From [Clostridium] colinum (lineage in GTDB: Bacteria; Bacillota; Clostridia; Lachnospirales; CAG-274): a stretch of 64,000 nt of DNA. The DNA lies in the NCBI RefSeq assembly GCF_940677205.1, contig NZ_OW712331.1, forward strand, positions 248,001 to 312,000. The letters are read 5' to 3'. The notes under the pieces are model-generated. The model ran no database searches. It was not told where the DNA came from and saw only the letters and a program-made list of their open reading frames with translations. The position numbers and the translations under genes are program-made. How positions within the stretch are numbered: the first letter of the stretch is position 1; every line of letters starts with the position of its first letter. This document shows, in pieces, positions 35,406-44,411 of the stretch.

Positions 35406-36638
35406 TTGATAGGGTTAGAAAATATAAATAACGAAGAAGAAAAAATAATTGTAATAGGCGTAGGTGGAGCTGGTAACAATGCTGTCAATAGAATGGTAGA
35501 ATGTGGATCGATAGATATAGACTTTATTGCTATAAATACAGATAGACAAGCGCTTAATAAAAGTTTAGCACAAAAAACTATTGTAATAGGTGAAAAATCT
35601 ACACGTGGACTTGGAGCAGGTGGTAACCCAGAAGTTGGTAGAATAGCAGCAGAAGAATCTAAAGATGATATAGCACAAGCTATACAAGGTGCAGATATGG
35701 TATTTGTAACTGCTGGTATGGGCGGTGGAACAGGTACAGGAGCTGCTGCTGTTGTAGCAAATATTGCCAAAAGCCAAGGAGTTTTAACTGTTGCTGTTGT
35801 TACAAAACCTTTTAATTTTGAAGGTAAAAAAAGAGCTTTAAATGCTATGGAAGGTATAGAAAAATTAAGAGAAAGCGTAGATACATTAATAGTTATACCT
35901 AATGAGCGCATATTAGATATTATAGAAGATGATGCTACTCAGATAGAAGCATTCCATAAAGTAGATGAAGTTTTAAGACAAGGTGTTACTGGTATTGCTA
36001 ATATTATAAAAAATCCGGCTGAAATAAATGTAGACTTTGCAGATGTTACTACTATTATGAAAGACAAAGGATATGCTCATCTTGGTGTAGGTGAGGGTAG
36101 TGGTAAAAATAAAATTCAAGATGCTGTTAATGAAGCTATAAATAGCCCATTGTTAGAAACATCTATTGAAGGAGCTAAAAGTCTTCTTATTAACGTTGCT
36201 GGTGGCCCAGATTTAGCACTTAAAGAAATAAACAGAGGTGTATCTAGTATAACAGATATGCTTGATGTGTCTGCTAATATCATATATGGTTCTTCTATAG
36301 AAGAAAATCTTAAAGATAGAGTTATTATTACTATTGTTGCAACAGATCTTAAAGATGTTTGTGATAATCAAGTAGAGCAACAACCTTTATTAAATAGTAA
36401 TATGAATCAAAATATTAATCCAGTGATAAACAATCAACAATATAATATTCAACCACAGCACTTACAAAATGGATTTTCTAATACAGTGCAACCAGAACAA
36501 CAACCTATGATAAATCATACTCAAGAACCTATTTTTACAAATCAGGAAAATAATAATTATGGTTTAAATAGACAAAATAACAATGAACACGAAGGCGGTA
36601 AATTAAATATACCTACATTTTTAAGAAAAAATAGATAA
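35406..36638 (+). CDS. ftsZ: Cell-division GTPase FtsZ
   Basis: The 410-residue tubulin homologue has the N-terminal [15 protein letters not shown], the GTP signature GGGTGTG at residues 106-112, the T7 synergy loop [15 protein letters not shown], a Gln/Asn-rich linker (about 325-395) and the conserved C-terminal peptide ([10 protein letters not shown]) that binds FtsA and other partners. The start is TTG at 35406, seven bases after a perfect aggaggg SD; no ATG fits. It follows ftsQ but has its own promoter and terminator. ftsA is not adjacent, as in many clostridia. Confidence 0.97.
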   Translation: MIGLENINNEEEKIIVIGVGGAGNNAVNRMVECGSIDIDFIAINTDRQALNKSLAQKTIVIGEKSTRGLGAGGNPEVGRIAAEESKDDIAQAIQGADMVFVTAGMGGGTGTGAAAVVANIAKSQGVLTVAVVTKPFNFEGKKRALNAMEGIEKLRESVDTLIVIPNERILDIIEDDATQIEAFHKVDEVLRQGVTGIANIIKNPAEINVDFADVTTIMKDKGYAHLGVGEGSGKNKIQDAVNEAINSPLLETSIEGAKSLLINVAGGPDLALKEINRGVSSITDMLDVSANIIYGSSIEENLKDRVIITIVATDLKDVCDNQVEQQPLLNSNMNQNINPVINNQQYNIQPQHLQNGFSNTVQPEQQPMINHTQEPIFTNQENNNYGLNRQNNNEHEGGKLNIPTFLRKNR

Positions 36639-36669
36639 AAAATATTTTTATTTGTTAAAGATTTTGAAG

Positions 36670-36712
36670 TGCACTCTAAATGTTTGAAATTTAATATTTG
36701 GGGTGTATTTTT
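36670..36712 (+). terminator. ftsZ terminator
   Basis: A stem of about 15 pairs including several G-U pairs (TGCACTCTAAATGTT at 36670-36684 with AATATTTGGGGTGTA at 36693-36707) ends in a run of Ts, 32 bases after the ftsZ stop. Confidence 0.7.
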
Positions 36713-36776
36713 AATTAGAATTATTAATTTTTATAAATCAAGTAAAATATAAAATAACTAATGAAAAGGTGATAAT

Positions 36777-37535
36777 ATGATAAAAATAATAATGCACGGT
36801 TGTAATGGTAAGATGGGTCAGGCTATTTGTAATTTAGTAGAAAAAGACAATAGCTGTGAAATTGTAGCAGGAGTAGATATAAATCCTATAAATGCTAAAT
36901 TTCCTACTTTTACAGATATAAATGATTGCAATATAGAGGCAGATGTTGTTATAGATTTTTCAACGGCAATAGCTGTAGATAGACTTATGGAATATTGTTT
37001 AAATAAAAAAATTCCAGTTGTTGTATGTACAACGGGACTTAATGAACAAAGTATTAATAAAATAGATGAAGTATCAAAACATATACCTGTTTTTAAATCG
37101 GCTAATATGAGCCTTGGTATTAACCTTATAGCTAGTTTGTTAAAAAAAGCCTCTGCTATATTAGATGAAAATGGGTTTGATATTGAAATAATAGAAAAAC
37201 ATCATAACCAAAAAATAGATGCTCCTAGCGGTACAGCATTATTACTTGCAGATGCCATAAATGAATCTATGGATAATAAGTTTGAGTATATATACGATAG
37301 AAGTAAAACAAGAGAAAAGAGAAGTAATAAAGAAATAGGTATATCTTCCATTAGAGGTGGAAATATTGTAGGAGAACATTCTGTTATATACGCAGGAAAA
37401 GATGAAATAATAGAGTTTACTCATTTTGCACATTCTAAAGAAGTTTTTGCAATAGGTGCATTAAAAGCTGGTAAATTTTTAGTAAATAAGCCAGCAGGTA
37501 AATATAATATGCAAGATATAATGGATAGTTTATAA
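36777..37535 (+). CDS. dapB: 4-hydroxy-tetrahydrodipicolinate reductase DapB
   Basis: The 252-residue enzyme of lysine/diaminopimelate synthesis has the N-terminal Rossmann segment HGCNGKMGQAI, the DFSTA and TTGL loops, and the diagnostic substrate site EKHHNQKIDAPSGTALLLAD with its catalytic His and Lys. The dimer region ISSIRGGNIVGEHSV follows. SD aaaggtgat, ATG 36777. It stands as a single gene between the ftsZ terminator and its own terminator. Other dap genes are not in the window. Confidence 0.96.
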   Translation: MIKIIMHGCNGKMGQAICNLVEKDNSCEIVAGVDINPINAKFPTFTDINDCNIEADVVIDFSTAIAVDRLMEYCLNKKIPVVVCTTGLNEQSINKIDEVSKHIPVFKSANMSLGINLIASLLKKASAILDENGFDIEIIEKHHNQKIDAPSGTALLLADAINESMDNKFEYIYDRSKTREKRSNKEIGISSIRGGNIVGEHSVIYAGKDEIIEFTHFAHSKEVFAIGALKAGKFLVNKPAGKYNMQDIMDSL

Positions 37536-37542
37536 TTATAAC

Positions 37543-37586
37543 AATTAAAAGGCTAGTTGGGACAAAAACTAAATAGCCTTTTAATT
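37543..37586. terminator. dapB terminator
   Basis: AATTAAAAGGCTA (37543-37555) pairs perfectly with TAGCCTTTTAATT (37574-37586) around an 18-base loop, starting 7 bases after the dapB stop, with T-rich sequence in the distal arm. Confidence 0.75.
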
Positions 37587-37652
37587 AAATTATTATATAT
37601 TAGTTATTAAATTATTAAATTTAACATAAAATTATTTTTTATAATAAAATGC

Positions 37653-37681
37653 TTGACATATTTTAAATATATTGCTATAAT
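37653..37681 (+). promoter_or_regulatory. tRNA cluster promoter
   Basis: A consensus TTGACA (37653-37658), 17-base spacer and TATAAT (37676-37681) lie about 30 bases before the first tRNA. This is the strongest promoter match in the window, as expected for stable RNA. Confidence 0.9.
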
Positions 37682-37711
37682 ATATCTTGTCGTTAGATAT
37701 TCCTAAATTAT

Positions 37712-37784
37712 GGGAGCATAGCTCAGCTGGGAGAGCACCTGCCTTACAAGCAGGGGGTCACAGGTTCGAGCCCTGTTGTTCCCA
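37712..37784 (+). tRNA. tRNA-Val (anticodon TAC), copy 1
   Basis: A full 73-base cloverleaf is readable: acceptor GGGAGCA/TGTTCCC with discriminator A, D-loop GCTCAGCTGGGAGAGC, anticodon arm CCTGC-CTTACAA-GCAGG giving anticodon TAC, and T-arm ACAGG-TTCGAGC-CCTGT. The 3' CCA is not encoded. It has a G-T pair at acceptor position 5, where copy 2 has A-T. Confidence 0.96.
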
Positions 37785-37794
37785 TTTAATATGT

Positions 37795-37868
37795 GGCGGA
37801 ATAGCTCAGTTGGCTAGAGCACACGGTTCATACCCGTGGTGTCGGGGGTTCAAATCCCTCTTCCGCTA
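37795..37868 (+). tRNA. Elongator tRNA-Met (anticodon CAT), copy 1
   Basis: A 74-base cloverleaf has acceptor GGCGGAA/TTCCGCT plus discriminator A, anticodon arm CACGG-TTCATAC-CCGTG and T-arm GGGGG-TTCAAAT-CCCTC. The loop TTCATAC and G1-U72 end match Bacillus-type elongator tRNA-Met. It is not the initiator, which has three G-C pairs in the anticodon stem and a 1-72 mismatch, nor tRNA-Ile2, which has CTCATAA. Confidence 0.93.
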
Positions 37869-37874
37869 TGTTAT

Positions 37875-37947
37875 GGGAACATAGCTCAGCTGGGAGAGCA
37901 CCTGCCTTACAAGCAGGGGGTCACAGGTTCGAGCCCTGTTGTTCCCA
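37875..37947 (+). tRNA. tRNA-Val (anticodon TAC), copy 2
   Basis: Identical to the first tRNA-Val except GGGAACA in the acceptor strand, which converts the G-T pair to A-T. It lies exactly 163 bases downstream of copy 1, part of a tandem duplication of the Val-Met pair. Confidence 0.96.
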
Positions 37948-37957
37948 TTTAATATGT

Positions 37958-38031
37958 GGCGGAATAGCTCAGTTGGCTAGAGCACACGGTTCATACCCGT
38001 GGTGTCGGGGGTTCAAATCCCTCTTCCGCTA
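37958..38031 (+). tRNA. Elongator tRNA-Met (anticodon CAT), copy 2
   Basis: Identical in sequence to the first tRNA-Met, again 163 bases downstream, with the same 10-base spacer from its tRNA-Val. It is the last gene of the tRNA transcript, 29 bases before the terminator. Confidence 0.93.
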
Positions 38032-38060
38032 TTTAAAAAAAATAAATAAGTTTAACTTAA

Positions 38061-38097
38061 AAAGCTATATTGAATAGATTTTCAATATAGCTTTTTT
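38061..38097 (+). terminator. tRNA operon terminator
   Basis: Perfect 14-bp stem AAAGCTATATTGAA (38061-38074) with TTCAATATAGCTTT (38081-38094), 6-base loop and a T-run to 38097. Confidence 0.92.
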
Positions 38098-38221
38098 ATG
38101 CATTTTTAACAAATAAATAGAGATAAAAAAATTGTTAAAATTGAATAAATTTAAAAACGAAAAAATTGATTTAATAAAATTTCATTATCTATTATGACAA
38201 AAATTGGTTTATTTTTTGTTG

Positions 38222-38227
38222 TATAAT
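38222..38227 (+). promoter_or_regulatory. Probable -10 box of the mtl operon
   Basis: TATAAT at 38222-38227 has no recognisable -35 at 16-18 bases upstream, which suggests that transcription needs an activator, presumably MtlR. I did not recognise an MtlR operator or a clear CcpA cre site in the 120 bases upstream. Confidence 0.45.
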
Positions 38228-38296
38228 ATACTTCTTTACCTTAAAATGAGATTAACAAAAGATGTTATAAAAATATTAATGAAAGGAAGTTATTAT

Positions 38297-39691
38297 ATGA
38301 GCAATCTTAAGAATAATATTCAAAATTTTGGAAAATTTTTAAGTGGTATGGTTATGCCTAATATAGGGGCTTTTATAGCTTGGGGATTTATAACTTGTTT
38401 TTTTATACCAGATGGTTGGTTTCCCAACGAACAATTAGTAAGTTTAGTTGACCCTATATTAAAATACTTACTACCGGTTTTAATTGGATATACTGGTGGT
38501 GGAGTTGTAGCTGGAAAAAGAGGTTCTGTTATGGGGGCTATAGCAACTATGGGTGTTATAGTTGGTGCAGATATACCAATGTTAATAGGTGGTATGATTA
38601 TGGGACCTATTGGTGGATTAATAATTAAATTTTTTGATAAAGCTGTTGATGGAAAGATACCTACAGGATTTGAAATGCTTGTAAACAACTTTTCTATTGG
38701 TATATTAGGTATGATATTAGCTATTTTAGGTTTTTACACAATAGGACCAGCTATTCAAACAGCAACACAATTTATTGAACAATGTGTTCAAATTATTGTT
38801 GAAAAAAATATTTTACCATTAGTTTCTGTATTTATAGAGCCAGCAAAAGTTTTATTTTTAAATAATGCAGTTAACCACGGAGTATTAACTCCTATTGGTA
38901 TATCTCAAGCAGAGCAAGCTGGTAAATCTATTATGTTTTTATTAGAATCTAACCCTGGTCCTGGTTTAGGTATTTTATTAGCTTATTGTTTAGTTGGAAA
39001 AGGTTCTAGTAAACAATCTGCTCCAGGTGCAGTTATTATACATTTTTTAGGAGGTATACACGAAATATATTTCCCTTATATTTTAATGAAACCTTTACTT
39101 ATTATAGCGGCAATATTAGGTGGAGCCTCAGGTGTTTTTACATTTTCTTTATTAAATACAGGGCTTGTAGCAGCACCATCTCCTGGTAGTGTGTTTGCTA
39201 TTTTAGCATTAGCTCCTAAAGGTGGTTTAATCCCAGTTATTGCAGGTATATTTGTTGCAACTGTTGTGTCTTTATTAATATCTATACCGATAATAAAAAA
39301 ATCTAAAGATGATGAAGATTCTCTTGAAAAAAGTAAGGAAAAAGTAAAAAATCTAAAAAATACAAATATTATAAATAATGCAGATAGTATAAATAAACAA
39401 AAAATAAAAAACACTATTACTAATATAATATTTGCTTGTGATGCAGGTATGGGGTCTAGCGCTATGGGGGCTTCAAGATTCAAAGAAAGAATTAAAAGTT
39501 TAAACCAAAATATAAGTGTTACAAATACTTCTGTTGATAGTATACCAAATGATGCTCAAGTAGTTGTTACTCACAAAAATCTAGTAGATAGAGTTTTGAA
39601 GAAAAATAATAATGTTGAGATTGTTCCTATTTCAAATTTTCTTAAAGACCCTTTGCTAGATGAACTTTATCATAGAATAAGTAACCAATAA
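38297..39691 (+). CDS. mtlA: Mannitol PTS permease EIICB (MtlA)
   Basis: The 464-residue protein has an N-terminal EIIC membrane domain (about 1-335) with the family segment FGKFLSGMVMPNIGAFIAWGF, many helices, and the sugar-site region GGIHEIYFPYILMKP. A charged linker leads to a C-terminal EIIB domain with the phospho-Cys381 in IIFACDAGMGSSAMGA. It imports mannitol as mannitol-1-phosphate. The start is ATG 38297 after SD aaaggaag; the longer frame from 38204 spans the promoter and is rejected. EIIA is encoded separately by mtlF. Confidence 0.94.
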   Translation: MSNLKNNIQNFGKFLSGMVMPNIGAFIAWGFITCFFIPDGWFPNEQLVSLVDPILKYLLPVLIGYTGGGVVAGKRGSVMGAIATMGVIVGADIPMLIGGMIMGPIGGLIIKFFDKAVDGKIPTGFEMLVNNFSIGILGMILAILGFYTIGPAIQTATQFIEQCVQIIVEKNILPLVSVFIEPAKVLFLNNAVNHGVLTPIGISQAEQAGKSIMFLLESNPGPGLGILLAYCLVGKGSSKQSAPGAVIIHFLGGIHEIYFPYILMKPLLIIAAILGGASGVFTFSLLNTGLVAAPSPGSVFAILALAPKGGLIPVIAGIFVATVVSLLISIPIIKKSKDDEDSLEKSKEKVKNLKNTNIINNADSINKQKIKNTITNIIFACDAGMGSSAMGASRFKERIKSLNQNISVTNTSVDSIPNDAQVVVTHKNLVDRVLKKNNNVEIVPISNFLKDPLLDELYHRISNQ

Positions 39692-39716
39692 AATTAGTTT
39701 ATATAAGGTATAAAAA

Positions 39717-41810
39717 ATGATAACTTTAACTGAAAGACAAAAAAGAATTATACATATTATAGCAAGCTCTTCTGGTGAAGTTCCTATAACTATGAAAGAT
39801 ATTGCTAATACATTAAGTTTAAGCATAAGAACTATTGTTAGGGAATTTAAGCAGATAGAAAATTGGTTTTTAGAAAATGATTTTTCATTTACCATTAAGC
39901 CTGGAATAGGTGTAATGTTAAATGAAGATAAAAATATAAAACTATATATTATAGAACTATTAGATATAAATATTGATAATAGCTATTCTCTATTAGAAAG
40001 AAAAGTTTTAATATTAACAAATTTAATATTATTAAATTCTCCTATTAAATCTAGTTATTTTATAAAAAGTTTTAACATAACAGAAACAGTTTTTAATAGC
40101 GATTTTAATGAGCTTTTAAGTTATTTAAAAAATTATAATATTGAAATAATAAAAAAACAAGGTTTAGGTTGTTATTTAGTAGGAGAAGAACAAAATTTAC
40201 GAAATGCTTATTTAAATTTAATTTTTGAGTATTATAAAGACCAAGATTTTATAAAAATATTAAAAACAGATATTTTAAAGGAAAATAATTTTCAAAATAA
40301 TGTTACAAATATAATATTGAAGCTTATAAATAAAGATACAATAATAAAAATTATAGAAATAGTTAATAAAAATATTGATTATTTTAATTTATTTTTATCT
40401 GATGAGTCTTATATGGAGTTTATATTTTTAATTATTATATCTATGAAAAGAATTATGCAAAATGAATATATAGTTTATAAAAATAATAGTAAATATAGCA
40501 TTAAAAACATAGAACAATTTAAATTTATAGAAACTATTTGTTTAGAACTTCAAAATAACTTTAAATTAGATATAACTTTTGATGAAATAATATTTATTTC
40601 AAATCATTTTAAAGCACTAAAACAAATACAAAATTTTAATATTATAGACAATATAAGAATAATAGAAATAGTTACTGAGTTAATAAAATTAGTTGAAAAT
40701 GATTTAAATGTCAATTTATTAGAAGATAGTACATTTTTTAATGATTTATTAAATCATTTAGATACATCAATTCATAGAATGAAAATAGGAATGAAAATAA
40801 GAAACCCATTTTTTGAAGATATAAAAAATGAATATAGTGATGTATATAATATTGTTTATAATCATATGTCATGTATAAAAAATAAGTTTAACTTAGATTT
40901 TATTCCAGATGCAGAAATAGCCTATATAACATTACATTTTATAGTGGCATATGAAAGATTTTTATACAAAAATATTAAAATTAATGTAATTTTATGTTGT
41001 CAAACAGGTATAGGTACATCTAAAGTTTTGGCAGAAAAGATATTACAAAAATTTCAAAATATAAATATTTTAAATATTATACCTACAATAAAAATTAATG
41101 ATTATCTATTAAAAAATAATGATGTAGATTTGATTATATCAACAGCTAATATAGAAACTAATTTAAAATTTGTAAAGTTAAACCCTATATTTGATTTTGA
41201 ATCTGAAAAAATTTTAAAAAAGTTCATATTTTCTATATCTAAAGAAAAGTTAGCTTATAACAATAAATTAAATAACATAGATAGTAAATATTATTCTGAA
41301 AAAGATAGTGAAGATATATATTCTATATTAGATTTATCAAATGATATATCATATATTTTAAAAAATTTTAAATTTACTAAAGACATAAGCTTAAAGTCTT
41401 TTGAAAGTTTATTAAACTTTGTTATACAACTTTATGTAGATGATATTTTAAAACAAGAAACATTATATAATGACTTTAAAAATAGATTAGAAGTAAATTT
41501 TCCATATTTTAATGAAATTAACTTACTTCTTTTACACTGTCAATCCAAAAGTGTTTTAAACATAGAGATAGGTATTATAAATTTAAAAAATGAAGTGGAA
41601 CATAAAAATAAAAAAATTAAACATATTTTAGTAATAATATTACCAGAAAATTCTAGCAGCATTAAAAGAGAACTTTTAAGTGAAATAAGTTGTAATTTAA
41701 TAAATAATAAAGATTTTATAAATACAATAAAGTTTGCTGACAAATATAAAACTTTAAATTTTTTTAAAAATATAATGTTAAATTTTTTAAGAAATAAACT
41801 AACATTTTAA
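39717..41810 (+). CDS. mtlR: PRD-containing mannitol operon activator (MtlR/BglG type)
   Basis: The 697-residue regulator has an N-terminal HTH (about 1-65, SIRTIVREFKQI), PRD1 (about 190-300), PRD2 (about 305-410, HLDTSIHRMKIGMK and ITLHFIVAYERF), an EIIB-like domain with Cys in VILCCQTGIGTSK (about residue 425) and a C-terminal EIIA-like domain with LLLHCQSKS. Phosphorylation by HPr and EII proteins sets its activity. In PRD1 the usual first His appears replaced (FLIIISMKRI). Its position between mtlA and mtlF supports the MtlR role. Confidence 0.88.
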   Translation: MITLTERQKRIIHIIASSSGEVPITMKDIANTLSLSIRTIVREFKQIENWFLENDFSFTIKPGIGVMLNEDKNIKLYIIELLDINIDNSYSLLERKVLILTNLILLNSPIKSSYFIKSFNITETVFNSDFNELLSYLKNYNIEIIKKQGLGCYLVGEEQNLRNAYLNLIFEYYKDQDFIKILKTDILKENNFQNNVTNIILKLINKDTIIKIIEIVNKNIDYFNLFLSDESYMEFIFLIIISMKRIMQNEYIVYKNNSKYSIKNIEQFKFIETICLELQNNFKLDITFDEIIFISNHFKALKQIQNFNIIDNIRIIEIVTELIKLVENDLNVNLLEDSTFFNDLLNHLDTSIHRMKIGMKIRNPFFEDIKNEYSDVYNIVYNHMSCIKNKFNLDFIPDAEIAYITLHFIVAYERFLYKNIKINVILCCQTGIGTSKVLAEKILQKFQNINILNIIPTIKINDYLLKNNDVDLIISTANIETNLKFVKLNPIFDFESEKILKKFIFSISKEKLAYNNKLNNIDSKYYSEKDSEDIYSILDLSNDISYILKNFKFTKDISLKSFESLLNFVIQLYVDDILKQETLYNDFKNRLEVNFPYFNEINLLLLHCQSKSVLNIEIGIINLKNEVEHKNKKIKHILVIILPENSSSIKRELLSEISCNLINNKDFINTIKFADKYKTLNFFKNIMLNFLRNKLTF

Positions 41811-41841
41811 AGCTATTAATAAAAGGAGAAAAATAAATATT

Positions 41842-42252
41842 ATGTTAAAACAAGAAAATATTTTTTTAAATTTAAAAGTAAAGTCTAAAGAGGAAGCAAT
41901 TAAACTTGCAGGAGAAAAGCTATTTGAAAAGGGGTATATTGAAAAAGAGTATATTGAAACTATGTTAGAAAGAGAAAAGTTAATGACAACTTTTATGGGA
42001 ATGGGTGTTGCAATACCTCATGGAACAAATGAAGGAAAAAAATTTGTTAAAAAATCGGCTATAGTTTTACTTCAATTCCCAGAAGGGGTAGATTTTGACG
42101 GAGAAAAAGCTTATATAGTTATAGGTATATGTGGTGTTGGAGATGAACATTTAGAAATATTATCTAAAATTGCAATTTTGTTAGATGATGAACTAACAGA
42201 TAGATTAAAAAATGAAACTAATAAAGAAATATTTGTAGATACTTTTAGATAA
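41842..42252 (+). CDS. mtlF: Mannitol PTS EIIA component (MtlF)
   Basis: The 136-residue soluble EIIA of the mannitol/fructose family has the phospho-acceptor His60 in MGVAIPHGTNEGK and the conserved EHLEILSKIAILLDDE region. It passes phosphate from HPr to the EIIB domain of MtlA. The aaggag SD is rather far (about 13 bases) from the ATG, which may temper translation. It sits 31 bases after mtlR and 14 before mtlD. Confidence 0.94.
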   Translation: MLKQENIFLNLKVKSKEEAIKLAGEKLFEKGYIEKEYIETMLEREKLMTTFMGMGVAIPHGTNEGKKFVKKSAIVLLQFPEGVDFDGEKAYIVIGICGVGDEHLEILSKIAILLDDELTDRLKNETNKEIFVDTFR

Positions 42253-42266
42253 AAGGGGGCTTTTAA

Positions 42267-43424
42267 ATGAAAAAAGCAATTCAATTTGGAGCTGGGAATA
42301 TAGGAAGAGGATTTATAGGATATTTATTGCATAAATCTGGATACGAGGTAACATTTGTAGATATAAATGATGAAATTTTAAATGCTATTAATAAAGATAA
42401 GACGTATAAAATATTTATTAGAGATGTAGAGTCTTTTGAAGAAAGCGTTGATAACATTTTAGCTTTAAACTCTTTAAGTGATGAGGTAATAAAGGCTATT
42501 AGCGAGTGTGATATAATAACAACAGCTGTTGGACCAACCGTTTTATCTAAAATTACTAATAGTATTTTAAAAGGATTACAATTAAAAAAAGAAAATAACA
42601 TAAATACAAATTTAACTATTATTGCTTGTGAAAATATGATTGGTGCTACCGATTTTCTTAAAGATGAAATTTTAAAACTAGCAGATAATGATATGAAAGA
42701 GTACATAGAAAAATTTATATCTTTTCCAAATTGCTCAGTAGATAGGATTGTCCCACCTATAAAGAATAATAATATACTAGATGTAACAGTTGAAAAGTTT
42801 TTTGAGTGGAATGTAGAAAAAGGTAAATTTAAAAAAGAAATACCTAAAATATATGGTATGAACCTTGTAGATAATTTGCAAGCTTTTTTAGAAAGAAAAT
42901 TATTCACTTTAAATACAGGACATGCTATGGTAGCATATCTAGGTAGTATAAAAGGATATAATACTATTGATGAAGCCATATTAGATGAAAATATTCAAAA
43001 AATTGTAAGAAGTGCTATGCAAGAAAGTGGTAAAGCAATTTGTTTAAAGTATAATTTAAATTTAGATGAACATTTTAAATACATAGAAAAAATTATAAAT
43101 AGATTTAAAAACAAATATTTAGAAGATGACTTAATAAGAGTTGGTAGAGAACCTTTAAGAAAATTAAGTTCTCAAGATAGGTTAATTAAACCACTTAATA
43201 CAGCTATTTTATATAATATAAGTGTTGATAATTTATTAATTGGAATTTCTGGAGCATTACATTACTTTAATAAAAGTGATGAACAAAGTGTAACTTTACA
43301 AAATTGTATTAAAGATTTAGGATTAGAAAATACTATAAAAAAAATTACAGAAATTAAAGATAAAAATATAATTAATAAAATTATAGAAAATTATAATAAT
43401 ATTAATAATATTTTAAATAGTTAA
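42267..43424 (+). CDS. mtlD: Mannitol-1-phosphate 5-dehydrogenase MtlD
   Basis: The 385-residue NAD-dependent enzyme oxidises mannitol-1-phosphate to fructose-6-phosphate. It begins KKAIQFGAGNIGRGFIGYLL, the NAD-binding glycine motif of this family, and has FPNCSVDRIVPP and the catalytic-region NTGHAMVAYLGSIKG with its His. The length is standard. SD aaaaggggg. It is the last gene of the mtl operon and is followed by a bidirectional terminator. Confidence 0.96.
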   Translation: MKKAIQFGAGNIGRGFIGYLLHKSGYEVTFVDINDEILNAINKDKTYKIFIRDVESFEESVDNILALNSLSDEVIKAISECDIITTAVGPTVLSKITNSILKGLQLKKENNINTNLTIIACENMIGATDFLKDEILKLADNDMKEYIEKFISFPNCSVDRIVPPIKNNNILDVTVEKFFEWNVEKGKFKKEIPKIYGMNLVDNLQAFLERKLFTLNTGHAMVAYLGSIKGYNTIDEAILDENIQKIVRSAMQESGKAICLKYNLNLDEHFKYIEKIINRFKNKYLEDDLIRVGREPLRKLSSQDRLIKPLNTAILYNISVDNLLIGISGALHYFNKSDEQSVTLQNCIKDLGLENTIKKITEIKDKNIINKIIENYNNINNILNS

Positions 43425-43440
43425 AGATAATTATAAATAA

Positions 43441-43488
43441 AAGATATAAGCTATATTGAATTTACTTTTAATATGACTTATATCTTTT
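43441..43488. terminator. Bidirectional terminator between mtlD and hslO
   Basis: AAGATATAAGCTATATT (43441-43457) pairs with AATATGACTTATATCTT (43470-43486) apart from a small internal mismatch, with T-runs on the plus side. It separates convergent transcripts. Confidence 0.82.
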
Positions 43489-43510
43489 TATTATATTAAA
43501 AACTTAATAA

Positions 43511-44389
43511 TTAATTTGTACAATCATTTAAAAGTCTTTTTAAATCATTTTCATCAAATAGATAGTCTTTATTACAAAAATGACAATGTAAAGTTGCTTT
43601 TTTATCTTCTTCTATTATTGCTTTTAGTTCATTTTTACCTATACTTATTAAAGCTTTTTCTACACGTTCTTTAGAACAATTACAATAAAACTGTACAGGT
43701 ATTTTATCTAATATATTAACGCCAAAATCTCCTAAAAGGATATTTAAAATATCTTCTATTGTATTGCCTTCTTCTAAAAGAGTTGTAAAAGGCTTCATAG
43801 TTGCAAGCTTATTTTCTAAACTATTTATTATTTCCTTATCGGCATCTGGCATAACTTGTATTATAAATCCACCAGATTGTTTTATAGAATAATCTTTATC
43901 TACTAAGACACCAAGCCCAACAGCCGATGGTGTTTGTTCAGATTTTGCAAAATAATAAGTTAAATCTTCTGCTATTTCACCAGAAACAAGAGGTATTTGT
44001 CCTACATAAGGCTCCTTAAGTCCCATATCTTTTATTACAGTAAGGCTACCTTCACCTAAAGCACCTTGTACATCTAATTTACCATTAGGTTTTAAAGGTA
44101 TGTCTACAACAGGGTTAAAAGGATAGCCTTTAACTCTAGCCTTGCTATCTCCAGTAACTAATAGTCCTTTACCCATACCATCACCATTTATTTTTATAGT
44201 GATAAGGTCATTATCAGATTTTAGCATACTACCCATAATTGATACAGCAGTTAAAGCTCTACCTAAAGCAGCAGACATAACAGGTGATGTCTTATGGTGT
44301 AAAAATGCTTGTTGTACAGTTTCTTTTGTGTTAGCTATAAATACTCTAACACTACCTTCTCCAGCAGTTGCTCTTAAAATATAATCCAT
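43511..44389 (-). CDS. hslO: Hsp33 redox-regulated chaperone HslO
   Basis: The 292-residue holdase is activated by disulfide formation under oxidative stress. The N-terminal YILRATAGEGSVRVF and middle GEGSLTVIKDMGLKEPYVGQ match the substrate-binding core. The C-terminal zinc switch has CNCSKER and CHFCNKDY, the conserved four cysteines. The start chosen is ATG 44389 with SD aaaggaga; a longer frame would cross the upstream stop. It follows a methyltransferase gene by 22 bases. Confidence 0.96.
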   Translation of the reverse strand: MDYILRATAGEGSVRVFIANTKETVQQAFLHHKTSPVMSAALGRALTAVSIMGSMLKSDNDLITIKINGDGMGKGLLVTGDSKARVKGYPFNPVVDIPLKPNGKLDVQGALGEGSLTVIKDMGLKEPYVGQIPLVSGEIAEDLTYYFAKSEQTPSAVGLGVLVDKDYSIKQSGGFIIQVMPDADKEIINSLENKLATMKPFTTLLEEGNTIEDILNILLGDFGVNILDKIPVQFYCNCSKERVEKALISIGKNELKAIIEEDKKATLHCHFCNKDYLFDENDLKRLLNDCTN

Positions 44390-44411
44390 TTTTATCTCCT
44401 TTATATTAATA

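Noticed and set aside
35399-35911. 170-codon frame on the minus strand opposite ftsZ
   Set aside because: A shadow of the highly constrained ftsZ coding strand; no SD, and the composition is an artefact of the Gly/Ala-rich sense frame.
37687-38077. Two overlapping reading frames that share an almost identical repeated protein sequence
   Set aside because: They are read straight through the four tRNA genes; the repetition is the tRNA duplication, not a protein.
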